A stretch of DNA of 64,000 nt from Corynebacterium ammoniagenes DSM 20306 (lineage in GTDB: Bacteria; Actinomycetota; Actinomycetes; Mycobacteriales; Mycobacteriaceae): NCBI RefSeq assembly GCF_001941425.1, contig NZ_CP009244.1, positions 124,001-188,000 on the forward strand. Direction: 5' to 3'. A model generated the notes under the pieces. That model was given only the letters and a program-made list of their open reading frames with translations, ran no database searches and was not told the DNA's origin. The position numbers and the translations under genes are program-made. This document shows positions 42,829 through 51,872 of the stretch, piece after piece. Each line of letters begins with the position of its first letter. The first letter of the stretch is position 1.

Positions 42829-43755
42829 CTACACCGGTTGGTACCCGGTGTTGGTTTCAATGAGCAGCTCAACATGATCGGGAGAGGGAATGAGGTCGCG
42901 CTCGGGGATATCCTCACAGATGCTATCCCAGCGTAGCTGCTGCTCGTCGGTCCAATCATCGGTGCTTTCAATGTGCACGCTGCCGAGGTATCCATCATCA
43001 ACAAAGAACTGGATAGTAAAGGTGAGATCCCCAAAAGCGGTGAATTGGCCAATGACCGGGAACCGGTAGTTGCCGGGCACAAGTCGGGGGATGTGATTCG
43101 GCACGTGGAATTGACCAGCGTTAAAGTCCGGCTCGGCGCCATTCCAGTGATAAACGCTAGATGCAGCAAGCTGTTCGCGCAGCTGGGGTGAACCGAATTC
43201 ATCGGTGGCTTCCAACATCGCCGTCATGATTGCCCACAGATCATCCGGGACCTCATGCAGCGTGCGAACGGGCATGGTCCGCACAGGGGCTTCCGTGCCA
43301 AACTCGCCGAACTTGCCGAATTCCTCGACGTTCGCATCGGCAGCATTGTCGATGCGGCGACCAAGCCACCAGGCAGTCGCAGCGACAGCACCTTCACCGG
43401 CAGCGAGCCACAAGCGTGGGCGGCGCGCTCCTGCACGTTTGATTTTGTCGTGTAAGCGGGCATCGAGTGCTTCACCCACTTCGGTGAATCCGAAGGCTGT
43501 GCCGGCAGAACCAGTGGTAATCGCAGCGCGTCCAACCGGGCCGATGAGGTCAAAGTCCTCGTCGATTGGACGAAGGCTTGCATGCATGATCCACGCGTTT
43601 AACCCGGCTACCGCACCGCGATAGGCTAACCGACTTCCCGTGGTGAGCTTGCGTGGATCTACCAGCGCCAATCCGGTGATTGCTGCAGTAGAGGCAACGC
43701 CATGGACAAAGCTGTTTGGACTGTTGAGCTTTCGCAAAATTCCTTGAAGTTCCAT
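42829..43755 (-). CDS. Hypothetical protein, probably membrane-associated
   Basis: This 308-residue protein begins MELQGILRKLNSPNSF and has short hydrophobic stretches near the N-terminus (VASTAAITGLAL) and around 115-130 (AAGEGAVAATAWWLG). A soluble C-terminal half (about 170-308) has acidic patches and no known motif; it holds the block PNHIPRLVPGNYRFPVIGQF. I do not recognise the family. It is convergent with glycerate kinase and is monocistronic. Confidence 0.7.
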   Translation of the reverse strand: MELQGILRKLNSPNSFVHGVASTAAITGLALVDPRKLTTGSRLAYRGAVAGLNAWIMHASLRPIDEDFDLIGPVGRAAITTGSAGTAFGFTEVGEALDARLHDKIKRAGARRPRLWLAAGEGAVAATAWWLGRRIDNAADANVEEFGKFGEFGTEAPVRTMPVRTLHEVPDDLWAIMTAMLEATDEFGSPQLREQLAASSVYHWNGAEPDFNAGQFHVPNHIPRLVPGNYRFPVIGQFTAFGDLTFTIQFFVDDGYLGSVHIESTDDWTDEQQLRWDSICEDIPERDLIPSPDHVELLIETNTGYQPV

Positions 43756-43855
43756 TGCCTAAAAACTACATGATTTCGGTGTCCACACCCTGTGGTGCAG
43801 TGTTATTCTTGCTGCGAACTGCCACGGCTTGGACGGCGAGAGGAAACCAGACCTC

Positions 43856-44397
43856 ATGATTGGTATCGCAATCATCATCGCAGAAATCCTCTTCTGGGTA
43901 TTTTTGCTGGGAGGATTATTTTCCCGCTACGGCCTGGGGTGGAAGAAATTCGGGTTGGGTCTGCTCATCCTGACACCGATTGTCGACCTTGTACTGATAG
44001 CACTGACTTACAGTGATTTAGCGAGCGGTGAAAGTCCCACATTTTTTCACGGGCTCTCCGCATATTACGTCGGCTTCTCCCTGGTCTTTGGCCACGATGT
44101 CATCTCTTCTTTGGCCACGATGTCATCTCTTCTTTGGACAAGAAATTCCAGCAGCGTTTCGGCAATAGTTCTGATGCAGGCACTAACACGCGCAAAGCTA
44201 TCGATGATCACTACCAAGAGCAGCTTCGACTGTGGAAGAAGTCGTGGATAGCGTGCCTTCTGGCCTTCATTTTGTTGGGGATTGGGATTGTCATAGTCGG
44301 TCTTGCCGGCGCTTTCTGGCTGATGTACTGGGCTGTTGCTCTAGTTTCCATCCCACTGGTGTGGTGGTTTATCGGTCCCGCGCGAGCGCGTAAGTAA
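43856..44397 (+). pseudogene. Membrane-protein gene broken by a 23-bp duplication
   Basis: Two frames encode one protein of about 172 residues. The first begins at ATG 43856 (MIGIAIIIAEILFWVFLLGG) and holds helices 1-3 (YGLGWKKFGLGLLILTPIVDLVLIAL is one). The second ends with two more helices (WIACLLAFILLGIGIVIV, FWLMYWAVALVSIPLVWWF). A tandem duplication at 44087-44132 shifts the frame. Taking out one copy restores GHDVISSLDKKFQQRFG across the junction. No function can be assigned. Slippage could repair it, so it may be a switch or a recent loss. Confidence 0.75.
44087..44132 (+). repeat. 23-bp tandem duplication
   Basis: The 23-bp unit at 44087-44109 (beginning TTTGGCCACGATG, ending ATCTCTTC) is repeated exactly at 44110-44132. 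Five more matching bases follow, and two precede it. The length is not a multiple of three, so it breaks the frame. Confidence 0.95.
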
Positions 44398-44488
44398 CGA
44401 GGGTGGCTGGGAATCTTATCCTGAAATTTCATGCCGGCACGCTTAGGCTCGGGATAGATAACTCAAAGCTCGATGAAAGGAGCACAGC

Positions 44489-45424
44489 ATGGCTGTTATT
44501 AAAGGCACCAAGTTTGATGTATTCCCTCTGAATTTGGGTGGCAACCCCTTCGGGTGGACCGCCGACCGTGACGCAACCTTTGAGATTCTCGATGCTTTTG
44601 TTGCCGCCGGCGGCAATTTTGTCGATACAGCGGATTCTTATTCGATATGGGCCGAGGGTAACGAGGGCGGCGAATCCGAGCGCGAAATCGGGGCATGGCT
44701 CAAAGAACGCGGCCGGGACAAGCTCATCGTTGCTACGAAATCGGGCGAGCTGCAGGGCGTCGAAGGACGCTCCCGCGAGGCAACCTACAAGGCAGTCGAA
44801 GGCTCCTTGGAGCGGCTCGGCATCGATCAAATCGATATTTTCTACTATCACTATGACGATGAAAACGTCAGCATCGATAACCAAATCGCCATCGCCAACG
44901 ACCTCATCGCCGAAAGAAAAATTAAGCACCTCGCGCTGTCGAACTACACGCCGGCACGCCTGCGGGAATTCTTCGAAAAATCTGCCGGAACCCCAGCTCG
45001 ACCAGTTGCTCTGCAGCCGCACTACAACCTTTTGGCACGAAAGGAGTATGAGGAAAATGTCCAGCCGATCATCGACAAGCATGGCGTCGCAGTCTTTCCT
45101 TACTTCTCCTTGGCTGCCGGCCTGTTGACCGGCAAGTACGCCAGCGAAGAAGAAATCGCCGGCAAGCAACGCACCGGCCAGCTGGAAGGCTATGTCACCA
45201 AGGAAGCCTTCGAGGTCGTCGATGAATTGCGCGCCGTGGCCAAGGAACTCGACGCTGCTCCCACTACTGTTGCGCTGGCTTGGCTGATTGCGCACGGAGT
45301 TACCGCACCTATCGCCTCTGTCTCTAACCCGGAGCAGCTGACGGATCTGATGGCGGTGAAAGAGCTTAAGCTTTCCGATGCCCATGTGGCACGCTTGGAT
45401 AAAGCTTCAGCACCATTTGCTTAA
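44489..45424 (+). CDS. Aldo/keto reductase
   Basis: This 311-residue protein has the AKR layout: LNLGGNPFGW start, FVDTADSYS (Asp and Tyr), IVATKSG (Lys), and IDQIDIFYYHYDDEN in the position of the catalytic His. NADPH-binding C-terminal elements are visible (AWLIAHGVTAPIASVSNPEQL). It reduces carbonyl compounds; the substrate is not clear. AAAGGAG precedes the ATG at normal distance. Confidence 0.92.
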   Translation: MAVIKGTKFDVFPLNLGGNPFGWTADRDATFEILDAFVAAGGNFVDTADSYSIWAEGNEGGESEREIGAWLKERGRDKLIVATKSGELQGVEGRSREATYKAVEGSLERLGIDQIDIFYYHYDDENVSIDNQIAIANDLIAERKIKHLALSNYTPARLREFFEKSAGTPARPVALQPHYNLLARKEYEENVQPIIDKHGVAVFPYFSLAAGLLTGKYASEEEIAGKQRTGQLEGYVTKEAFEVVDELRAVAKELDAAPTTVALAWLIAHGVTAPIASVSNPEQLTDLMAVKELKLSDAHVARLDKASAPFA

Positions 45425-45459
45425 GGCACAGCACCAAAGACGTAGCTAGGATTGCCAGC

Positions 45460-46881
45460 ATGAGTGATTTGCAGCATGCGCACACGGTAGATGAGGCTAT
45501 TGATCGACTAGTTGAGCTGTATGAATCATCATGCCAACTAGCGCGAGAGTCCCTGAAAAGTGGCGATTATGATGCCTACCGCCACGTGGTCTATCCCAAG
45601 ATCGTCGTCGACGTTCGCGAATGGCGCCCGATTGACCGCTCCCAACCATTTGGCTACGTCGATGAAGCGGGGCGGTACAGCGCGACGCTTTCGAAGCCGC
45701 ATATCATTCGTGACTACCTGCACGAACAGCTGACGCGCCTGACCGAGAACTATCCGTGCGATATTTTCGTCGGCCAGTCATCGCTGCGCATCCCGCCGGA
45801 GTACATTCGCGATGTTGGTGATACTTCCGAGGCGCGCCGGGCTGGCGATGTCGCTGATGCCATCCCGCGTCCGACCTTGGATGAAGTCCACGACGCGATC
45901 ATCGATGGTGATTGGGACGCTTTCCATGGTGAAGAAAAGCCGCTGTTTCACTTTGGTCCGCAGCGTTTTGATATCGCGTGTGCCCGGATTGAGCACTACA
46001 CCGGTGTGGAAATTGATACCGTGCAAAAGTTCATCCTCTTTACCAACTACGCCATGCACACCACTGAGTTCGTGCGGTTTGGATTGAGCCAGTTAGCGCA
46101 GGAAGACTCCCGGTACACGGCGATGGTCCTGCCCAATGGGGAAACGTTGCATTCCGACGATGCGGTCAATGTCGATTATGAACAGCTGACCTTGACTTCC
46201 CGTTTTCAGATGCCGCGCTTTGATTTGGTCACGGCAGCAGGCGATGGCATCACGATGATCAACATTGGCGTGGGGCCATCGAATGCCAAGACTATTACCG
46301 ACTGCCTAGCGGTCTTGCGCCCCGAGGCCTGGATCATGATTGGCCACTGCGCCGGCCTGGATGGCCGCATGCGTATTGGGGACTTAATCCTCGGTAACGC
46401 GTATCAGCGCGAAGACAATCTTTTGGATGGATACGTTGGTTCGCACAACCCGATTCCTGCTATCCCTGAAGTCCAGCGCATGCTCGAAGTATCAGTTGAT
46501 GAAATCTACGGTAAAAATAAAACCTTGATGCGCACGGGCACCGTGTTATCGACCGATGACCGCAACTGGGAATGGCGCACCAGCCGGCAGCTGTGGGAAT
46601 GGCTTCGCGCCTCAACCGCTGTGGCCGTGGACATGGAATCCTGCACCATTGCCGCCAACGGATACCGCTACCGCGTGCCGTATGGCACCTTGCTCTCAGT
46701 CTCCGATCTCCCGCTGCACGCGGTGCCAAAGCTACCGGCGCAGGCGCAGGCTTTTTATTCCAACTCCAAGGAAGCACACGTGATGTGTGCGGTGCGCACG
46801 GTGGAGCAACTTGCGGATAATCCGCAGCGTTTGCACACGCGCAAGCTGCGCCGCACCATCGGCGAGGTGCCATTCCGGTAG
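45460..46881 (+). CDS. amn: AMP nucleosidase
   Basis: This 473-residue enzyme splits AMP into adenine and ribose 5-phosphate. The C-terminal nucleoside-phosphorylase-like domain has INIGVGPSNAKTITDCLAVLRP, GHCAGLDGRMRIGD, VLGNAYQRED-like sequence and VAVDMESCTIAANGYRYRVPYGTLLSVSDLPLH. The N-terminal domain with YVDEAGRYSATLSKP is the AMN-specific part. Length matches. TAGGAT 7 nt before the ATG suggests a leaderless mRNA. Confidence 0.94.
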   Translation: MSDLQHAHTVDEAIDRLVELYESSCQLARESLKSGDYDAYRHVVYPKIVVDVREWRPIDRSQPFGYVDEAGRYSATLSKPHIIRDYLHEQLTRLTENYPCDIFVGQSSLRIPPEYIRDVGDTSEARRAGDVADAIPRPTLDEVHDAIIDGDWDAFHGEEKPLFHFGPQRFDIACARIEHYTGVEIDTVQKFILFTNYAMHTTEFVRFGLSQLAQEDSRYTAMVLPNGETLHSDDAVNVDYEQLTLTSRFQMPRFDLVTAAGDGITMINIGVGPSNAKTITDCLAVLRPEAWIMIGHCAGLDGRMRIGDLILGNAYQREDNLLDGYVGSHNPIPAIPEVQRMLEVSVDEIYGKNKTLMRTGTVLSTDDRNWEWRTSRQLWEWLRASTAVAVDMESCTIAANGYRYRVPYGTLLSVSDLPLHAVPKLPAQAQAFYSNSKEAHVMCAVRTVEQLADNPQRLHTRKLRRTIGEVPFR

Positions 46882-46929
46882 AACCGGATCGCTGGGGGTG
46901 CAACTTTCGGAGGAACTTTGCACAACTCG

Positions 46930-46959
46930 TTGCATTTTAGGTAACCCTAACCTTATAGT
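46930..46959 (+). promoter_or_regulatory. hmuO promoter with DtxR box
   Basis: TTGCAT (46930-46935) and TATAGT (46954-46959) are 18 bp apart. TTAGGTAACCCTAACCTTA (46937-46955) fits the DtxR consensus and fills the spacer, so iron-loaded DtxR would repress hmuO. A 5' leader with GAAGGAG runs to the ATG at 47020. Confidence 0.85.
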
Positions 46960-47019
46960 TGGGGGCAGTGAAGTCAACGATTGTCGCTTGCTCGGCGACG
47001 ACCTGAAGGAGAAAACGCC

Positions 47020-47676
47020 ATGACTGTTGCAACCTCGCAGCCACTGTCCGCAGCCCTGAAAGAGGCAACCGCCGCGGCGCACGAAGATGCCGAAGGCTCC
47101 CGTTTTATGGAAGAGCTCCTCAGCGGTCAGCTCAACCGAGGCGCGGTGGCCGAATTTACCGGCCAGTTATGGTTTATCTACGAAGCGCTGGAACGCGCCG
47201 TGCGCGAGATTGAAGATCACCCCTTGGCGGCTTCCATCGTGGACCGTCGCCTGGAGCGCCAAGTCTCGCTCGAGGCTGACTTAGCGGGAATGTACGGCTC
47301 CAACTGGCGTGATGCTATCCGTATCCTTCCCGCGACGATGAAATATGTGTCCCGGCTCGAGGAACTTACCGGCACGGGCGATGCAGTTCCAGTCATTGCT
47401 CATCACTACGTGCGTTACCTCGGTGACGTATCCGGCGGGCAGGTCATAGCCGCACGTTTGGGCACGTACTATGATATCGACTCGGAGTCGTTGAACTTTT
47501 ATGACTTCTCGGCCATCGGCAAGATTCCTCCCTACCGCAATAGCTACCGCGCTGCATTGGATGAGTTGGATTTAGATGACAAGCAGCGCCAGCACCTCGT
47601 TGAAGAAGCGCGCCGCGCTTTCGGGTTTAATTCCGCGGTCTTTGCCGATCTCGCGCAACGCCACTGCGCCCTATAA
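47020..47676 (+). CDS. hmuO: Heme oxygenase HmuO
   Basis: This 218-residue enzyme opens the heme ring to biliverdin, CO and iron. The proximal His lies in ATAAAHEDAEGSRFMEELL, and distal-helix glycines in YVRYLGDVSGGQVIAARL, the heme-oxygenase signature. The corynebacterial protein is known to use host or environmental heme as an iron source. GAAGGAG sits 8 nt before the ATG. A DtxR box 65 bp upstream supports iron control. Confidence 0.97.
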   Translation: MTVATSQPLSAALKEATAAAHEDAEGSRFMEELLSGQLNRGAVAEFTGQLWFIYEALERAVREIEDHPLAASIVDRRLERQVSLEADLAGMYGSNWRDAIRILPATMKYVSRLEELTGTGDAVPVIAHHYVRYLGDVSGGQVIAARLGTYYDIDSESLNFYDFSAIGKIPPYRNSYRAALDELDLDDKQRQHLVEEARRAFGFNSAVFADLAQRHCAL

Positions 47677-47973
47677 ATGAGGTAGTCATTGGTTTGATGG
47701 CTGAGCTATGAAGTAAAAGCTATCAAACTGTGATGATTAAAAACCGTGGCTGTTCTGCGTGTTTAAGCTTGTAATCTTAGGGTTTCCAAATTTTGGGTGG
47801 GCTTACCTACGTGGCACAGGCTGCGCAAGCCCTCTAATGTTGTAAGCGAACGCAGCGGACAGAAGCTGCGCGGTAGGTACCGAAGGCTAACGGTTTTCTG
47901 TGCACGCTTTTAGTACCTGCAACACTCGCATTTTGAAGAGTATGACGTAGAAGTACGAAGGAAGAGGAAAATC
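47677..47973. other. hmuO-ftn intergenic region with hairpins
   Basis: About 300 bp without a gene. It holds two hairpin candidates: GGGCTT (47799-47804) with AAGCCC (47827-47832), and CGCAGC with GCTGCG about 20 bp further on. Neither is followed by a clear U-tract. No DtxR box of full quality is seen before ftn. A GAGG-containing ribosome binding site precedes the ferritin ATG. Confidence 0.4.
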
Positions 47974-48474
47974 ATGAATGAGAAGCTCGTTACCGCAATT
48001 AATAACCAGGTCACCAATGAGCACCAGGCTGCAATGATCTACACCCAGCTGGGCTACGAAATGGATGACCTGTCCTTTACCGGCATGCGTGACTGGTTTA
48101 TGGCGCAGGCAGAAGAAGAACGCGTGCACGCGCAGAAGTTCTCTGATCACTTGCTCGCTCGCGGATACCGCGTCGAGCTCGGTGATATCACCATGCCATC
48201 CATCAAGGCAGCCACCCCATTGGACGCTTTTGAGACGGCACTTGCTCACGAGCAGAAGGTTTCCGAAGACATCCGCGAAATCGTTCGTATCGCTGATGAG
48301 GTCAAGGACCTTGATTCCCGCTCCTTGCTCAACTGGTTCATGAATGAGCAGATCGAGGAAGAGGACACCGTTTCCGAAATCATCGACCAGGTCAAGCTGG
48401 TTGGCAATGACGGTGCTGGCTTGCTGCGCATCGACCGCGGTTTGGCGTCTCGCCAGCCTGCTATCGATGCATAA
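47974..48474 (+). CDS. ftn: Ferritin
   Basis: This 166-residue protein is a ferritin of the non-heme (FtnA) type that stores iron as ferric mineral in a 24-subunit cage. Ferroxidase-centre residues appear in NEHQAAMIYTQLGYEM, EEERVHAQKF and FMNEQIEEEDTV. Its neighbourhood with hmuO groups iron release and storage, although each has its own promoter region. AGGAAGAGGAAAATC precedes the ATG. Confidence 0.95.
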   Translation: MNEKLVTAINNQVTNEHQAAMIYTQLGYEMDDLSFTGMRDWFMAQAEEERVHAQKFSDHLLARGYRVELGDITMPSIKAATPLDAFETALAHEQKVSEDIREIVRIADEVKDLDSRSLLNWFMNEQIEEEDTVSEIIDQVKLVGNDGAGLLRIDRGLASRQPAIDA

Positions 48475-48628
48475 AATGCGTCGCAGGTAGCCGCTCGCAC
48501 CATGTCTTGCGCATGGGCGGGCGGCATCGCTATGTAAATATCGAGGTAAATAGCCACTTTTTAGTGAAGTAGGTCATTCGGGAAATAACATCTCGGTATA
48601 TTTCCGCGAATTTTCTTTCATTCTGACT

Positions 48629-49093
48629 ATGACAAGTGGCAGAATACTTGCTATGTCACCAAAGCAAAAGATCGCGTTGTGCGCATTCCTGATCAGTTTA
48701 GGGTTTGCCATGATGTGTGGAGTCACCCTGATGGCTACGCAAGTAGCCTTAGGGACTTTTCTTTTCGCGTTCGCCCTCATGCTTGCCCCGCTGGCCGCAA
48801 TTTTCATGTTGCTGGTCAGCTGGTACATGAACGTGGGCACTATTTCTAGAGCCCTGTTTGGGTTAAGCGGAACCTTGGTTATGGCGTCTATGGCTTTTGC
48901 CATTTTCACTCCCTTTGGCACGCTGCCTGGAATTAGCATTCCTGTCTTTATGGCAGGTACCGCGGTTGGGGTAGGGGCTGTGTTATTGGTCAGCCCCTAT
49001 GCCAGGTTGGAAGGTCCCTTCAAGGTGCTGCAACCAAAATCTGGCTCCTCGGCTGAGCTATCCAACACTAGTCATTTAGTGGGCAGCCGATAA
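48629..49093 (+). CDS. Small hypothetical membrane protein
   Basis: This protein of up to 154 residues has four membrane helices (about residues 14-32, 36-66 as two, 74-90 and 98-122) and a polar tail with Gly and Ser. No motif of known function is visible. The start could be ATG 48629 or ATG 48653 (MSPKQKIALCAF); no clear ribosome binding site separates them. A strong terminator follows. Confidence 0.7.
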   Translation: MTSGRILAMSPKQKIALCAFLISLGFAMMCGVTLMATQVALGTFLFAFALMLAPLAAIFMLLVSWYMNVGTISRALFGLSGTLVMASMAFAIFTPFGTLPGISIPVFMAGTAVGVGAVLLVSPYARLEGPFKVLQPKSGSSAELSNTSHLVGSR

Positions 49094-49102
49094 CCACTAT
49101 TT

Positions 49103-49147
49103 ATGCTGACCGCGCAGAAGAGATTCTGCGCGGTCAGCATTGTTTTT
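49103..49147 (+). terminator. Strong rho-independent terminator
   Basis: ATGCTGACCGCGCAGA (49103-49118) and TCTGCGCGGTCAGCAT (49125-49140) form a perfect 16-bp stem with a 6-nt loop. TGTTTTT follows. Confidence 0.95.
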
Positions 49148-49243
49148 ATGTCACGGATTCGGGCAGCAAACACAGCTTTGGTGATAAATCATTAAACTGG
49201 GTCAGCGTAGTTGGCACAGGCAAGGACTGGTTAGAATCTAAAC

Positions 49244-49846
49244 ATGAGTACGCGAGTGTTATTTGACCTCTACGGGGTCTTTCTCACGCGGGGAGTAGAG
49301 GACTCTCTGCTCCAAATCACGGACGTGGTAAACGCCGACGCTGCTCAACAATTCCGCCAGACGTACTTGGAACTGCGCCCCGAATTAGAAGCGGGAAATA
49401 TCAGTGATGAACGCTGGTGGCAGCAGCTAGCCCAGCGCTCCGGCGTGCACAACGGCGAAATCTCCGAAATTGCCCGGGCTCTAGATTCCACCTTTGAGCT
49501 CAACCTGCAGGGGCTCGAGATGGCGACCACGGTCATCGATGCCGGATACGTTACCGGCATCTTCGCCAACATCTCACCCGGGATGGCCCAGCTCGCCCGC
49601 GAGCGTTTCGCGTGGCTGGAAGATTTCGCCGCGGTTATCTTCAGCTGCGATATCGGCGTGTGCAAGCCAGACCCGGCAGCTTATGAAGTCGCCGCAGAAT
49701 CTTTAGGCGCCCCGGTGAAAGACACCATCTACTTCGGTTCGAATGAAGTATTTGTCGCTGCAGCCAGCAATTTAGGCATGCAGGCGTTTATGTACCGCTC
49801 GCCGCAGCAAGTCTTCGACGTGCTCGACGGCCGCAACGGACATTAA
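49244..49846 (+). CDS. HAD-family hydrolase
   Basis: This 200-residue protein has HAD motif I as VLFDLYGVFL, where the second Asp of DxD is Tyr, as in L-2-haloacid dehalogenases (FDAYGT). Motif II is TGIFANIS, motif III CDIGVCKPDPAAYEVAAESL, and motif IV is weak (IYFGSNEVFVAAASNLG). The reaction cannot be settled. TAGAAT lies 6 nt before the ATG, so it is likely leaderless. Its stop overlaps the convergent ROK gene by 4 bp. Confidence 0.78.
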   Translation: MSTRVLFDLYGVFLTRGVEDSLLQITDVVNADAAQQFRQTYLELRPELEAGNISDERWWQQLAQRSGVHNGEISEIARALDSTFELNLQGLEMATTVIDAGYVTGIFANISPGMAQLARERFAWLEDFAAVIFSCDIGVCKPDPAAYEVAAESLGAPVKDTIYFGSNEVFVAAASNLGMQAFMYRSPQQVFDVLDGRNGH

Positions 49847-50985
49847 CTGCGCACAGACGCGGTGCTGGGCTGCAGTGACAGTGGCACGCGCAGTAGCGGA
49901 TCCAAGGCGACGGCACGCGCAATCGCACGGACAATCTCCCGGTGAGTGGGGATCAGGCGCAGCTGCGCATCAGTGTTGTGCTGGCGAAGCGAGGACGCGA
50001 ACAGCTTCGCTGCATGCGGATCATCAATAAAGGCAGAACCGGCGAGCACCACGGTGACCGGGTTGTGTTCGGTGACCAAGTCGGCTGCGATGGATGCCAG
50101 CAAATGGGCACGTTCATCTAAAATGCCGCGCGCCGTCTCATTATCTTCGGCGATAGTGGCGGCTTCGGCCAGGGTGCTGGCGGAAATCTCACGCGCTGCG
50201 AGGGCATCCAATACGGCTTGGGTGGCAACGTTGTCTTCCGATGCGGAATCGTGCAGGTTCAGCAGCTCAGAGGAAATCCGCGGCAAGGGCACCAACTGGG
50301 TGACACCTGCTTCGGTGGACAACGCTGCGCCCGTGGAGTCATCGGCGAAAAGAACTAAGACCTTACCCGTTTGATTCAAATCCGCGCTTTGGGTCTCAGA
50401 GCCCAAAATGGCAGGAATCGCAGAAGAGACCACCACGGGAACATTAAATTGGTAGCGCAAGCGCGCAGCAATATCGACGCCTTCCCACCCCAGGTTGGCA
50501 GCCCAGACTAACCCGTCTTCATCGACGTTGCCCGATGTCGTAACACCCACGGACACCAGCGTGCGGGAAATTCCCGTGGTCAAGCGGTTAACGCCAGCCA
50601 TGATGTGCTCAATGAAATCAGATTCACTCAAACGCGCCACGGGAGTGGAGATATCGTCTTCGCGCAGCGTGCGACCCATGGTGTCAAAAAGCGCGATGTG
50701 CGTGCGGGAGGTACCGATGGCAATGCCGGCCAGAATCCACTTATTATCGGCTACTTCTAAGGGAACGGTAGGCCGCCCCCGGCCGCGCGTGCGGGTGAGG
50801 TCGGTGCGCTCCTGCACCAAGCCGGCTTCTAATAACGCTGCAGTAGCGCGGGTAATCGTCGGCTGAGACAGTCCAGTGGCCTCCACTAATTCACTGCGCG
50901 TGATGATCGGGTTAAGCCGCACCAAATGTAAGCAACGCGCAGCAGGGGTTTGTGGAGGCGAAAATACTGAACCGGGCTTAATCAT
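49843..50985 (-). CDS. ROK-family transcriptional regulator
   Basis: This 380-residue protein has an N-terminal winged helix (ITRSELVEATGLSQPTITRATAALLEAGLV) and a ROK domain. It has WILAGIAIGTSRTHIALFDTMG and LVSVGVTTSGNVDEDG, but the ROK zinc motif CxCGxxGC is not visible. ROK repressors usually sense sugars or sugar phosphates. TAATAT lies 6 nt before the ATG, a leaderless arrangement, and a perfect TAGAC-N6-GTCTA palindrome is 20 bp upstream. The local target genes are unclear. Confidence 0.88.
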   Translation of the reverse strand: MIKPGSVFSPPQTPAARCLHLVRLNPIITRSELVEATGLSQPTITRATAALLEAGLVQERTDLTRTRGRGRPTVPLEVADNKWILAGIAIGTSRTHIALFDTMGRTLREDDISTPVARLSESDFIEHIMAGVNRLTTGISRTLVSVGVTTSGNVDEDGLVWAANLGWEGVDIAARLRYQFNVPVVVSSAIPAILGSETQSADLNQTGKVLVLFADDSTGAALSTEAGVTQLVPLPRISSELLNLHDSASEDNVATQAVLDALAAREISASTLAEAATIAEDNETARGILDERAHLLASIAADLVTEHNPVTVVLAGSAFIDDPHAAKLFASSLRQHNTDAQLRLIPTHREIVRAIARAVALDPLLRVPLSLQPSTASVRS

Positions 50986-51004
50986 GACGTTATATTAACC
51001 TGCA

Positions 51005-51020
51005 TAGACCGCATTGTCTA
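51005..51020 (-). promoter_or_regulatory. TAGAC-N6-GTCTA palindrome upstream of the ROK gene
   Basis: TAGACCGCATTGTCTA equals the McbR operator consensus of C. glutamicum (TAGAC-N6-GTCTA). It lies 20 bp before the ROK start, overlapping the -35 region. It may bind McbR, or may be the ROK protein's own operator. Confidence 0.6.
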
Positions 51021-51131
51021 ATACTCTCAACCGAGCTGTCTACAGAAATTCACGATTTGCCCATTCAACAGGAAGAATGCGTGAGGAGTCATCAATAGAC
51101 TAAGCGGTTCGAAATGCCTTCCTATTTCAGC

Positions 51132-51872
51132 TTATTTCAGGATTGCAGGCAGCGCCGCTGCCGCGGTATCTTCAATCCACACCGTTGCTAAATCTGTTAA
51201 ATCACTGCGGTGCGGGGATACCTCAATAATGGGGGTGCCCGCCCGGTGCGCGATGCTTGGCAGTCCCGCCGCCGGCCAGACCGAGCCCGAAGTCCCGACG
51301 ATGACCACCACATCCGCCGCCCGCATATTCTCTTCCGCCTTCTCCCACTGATCTTGCGGCAGTGATTCTCCAAACCACACCACGCCGGGGCGAATGAGCC
51401 CGCCACATTCTTCACAGTGCGGTGGGCGCAGCCGGCTAACCGGCTTACTCGGTAGCTCAATGTGGTGGGGGTAGGGAAGGTGGCAGGAGGAGCATCGAAA
51501 AGCGACAAGCGAACCGTGCAAGTGTGCAACGTCGCTGCACCCTGAGCGCTCATGCAGGTCATCGATGTTTTGGGTGGTAACAGACACCTGCGATGACCGT
51601 TGCGCGAGTGAGCCAATGGCTAGGTGGCCAGCGTGCGGCTGCGACTGATGCGCGAGGTGAGCACGCCACAAATACCAGGCCCACATAGGCTCAGGGTCCC
51701 GCTGCCACGCTTCAATCGATGCCATGTCCTGCGGATTTACTTTCTGCCACAGGCCCGTTTGGGCATCCCGGAAAGTGTCCAAGCCGGAGTCAGCGGACAT
51801 GCCGGCGCCAGTGAAAAAGTGCACGTGGGAGGCTGCATGAATGATCTCACGTGCTGTAGCCACGGTATCCAT
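51132..51872 (-). CDS. cobB: NAD-dependent deacylase, sirtuin
   Basis: This protein of about 246 residues is a class III-type sirtuin. Motifs are FFTGAGMSADSGLDTFRD, TQNIDDLHERSG, LHGSLVAFRCSSC, CEECGGLIRPGVVWFGESLP and VVIVGTSGSVWPAAGLP. Two zinc CxxC pairs are present. It removes acetyl or succinyl groups from lysines. I chose ATG 51872 because TAAGCT lies 7 nt upstream; the frame to 51932 crosses the divergent LOG start. It shares a very short promoter region with that gene. Confidence 0.92.
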   Translation of the reverse strand: MDTVATAREIIHAASHVHFFTGAGMSADSGLDTFRDAQTGLWQKVNPQDMASIEAWQRDPEPMWAWYLWRAHLAHQSQPHAGHLAIGSLAQRSSQVSVTTQNIDDLHERSGCSDVAHLHGSLVAFRCSSCHLPYPHHIELPSKPVSRLRPPHCEECGGLIRPGVVWFGESLPQDQWEKAEENMRAADVVVIVGTSGSVWPAAGLPSIAHRAGTPIIEVSPHRSDLTDLATVWIEDTAAAALPAILK

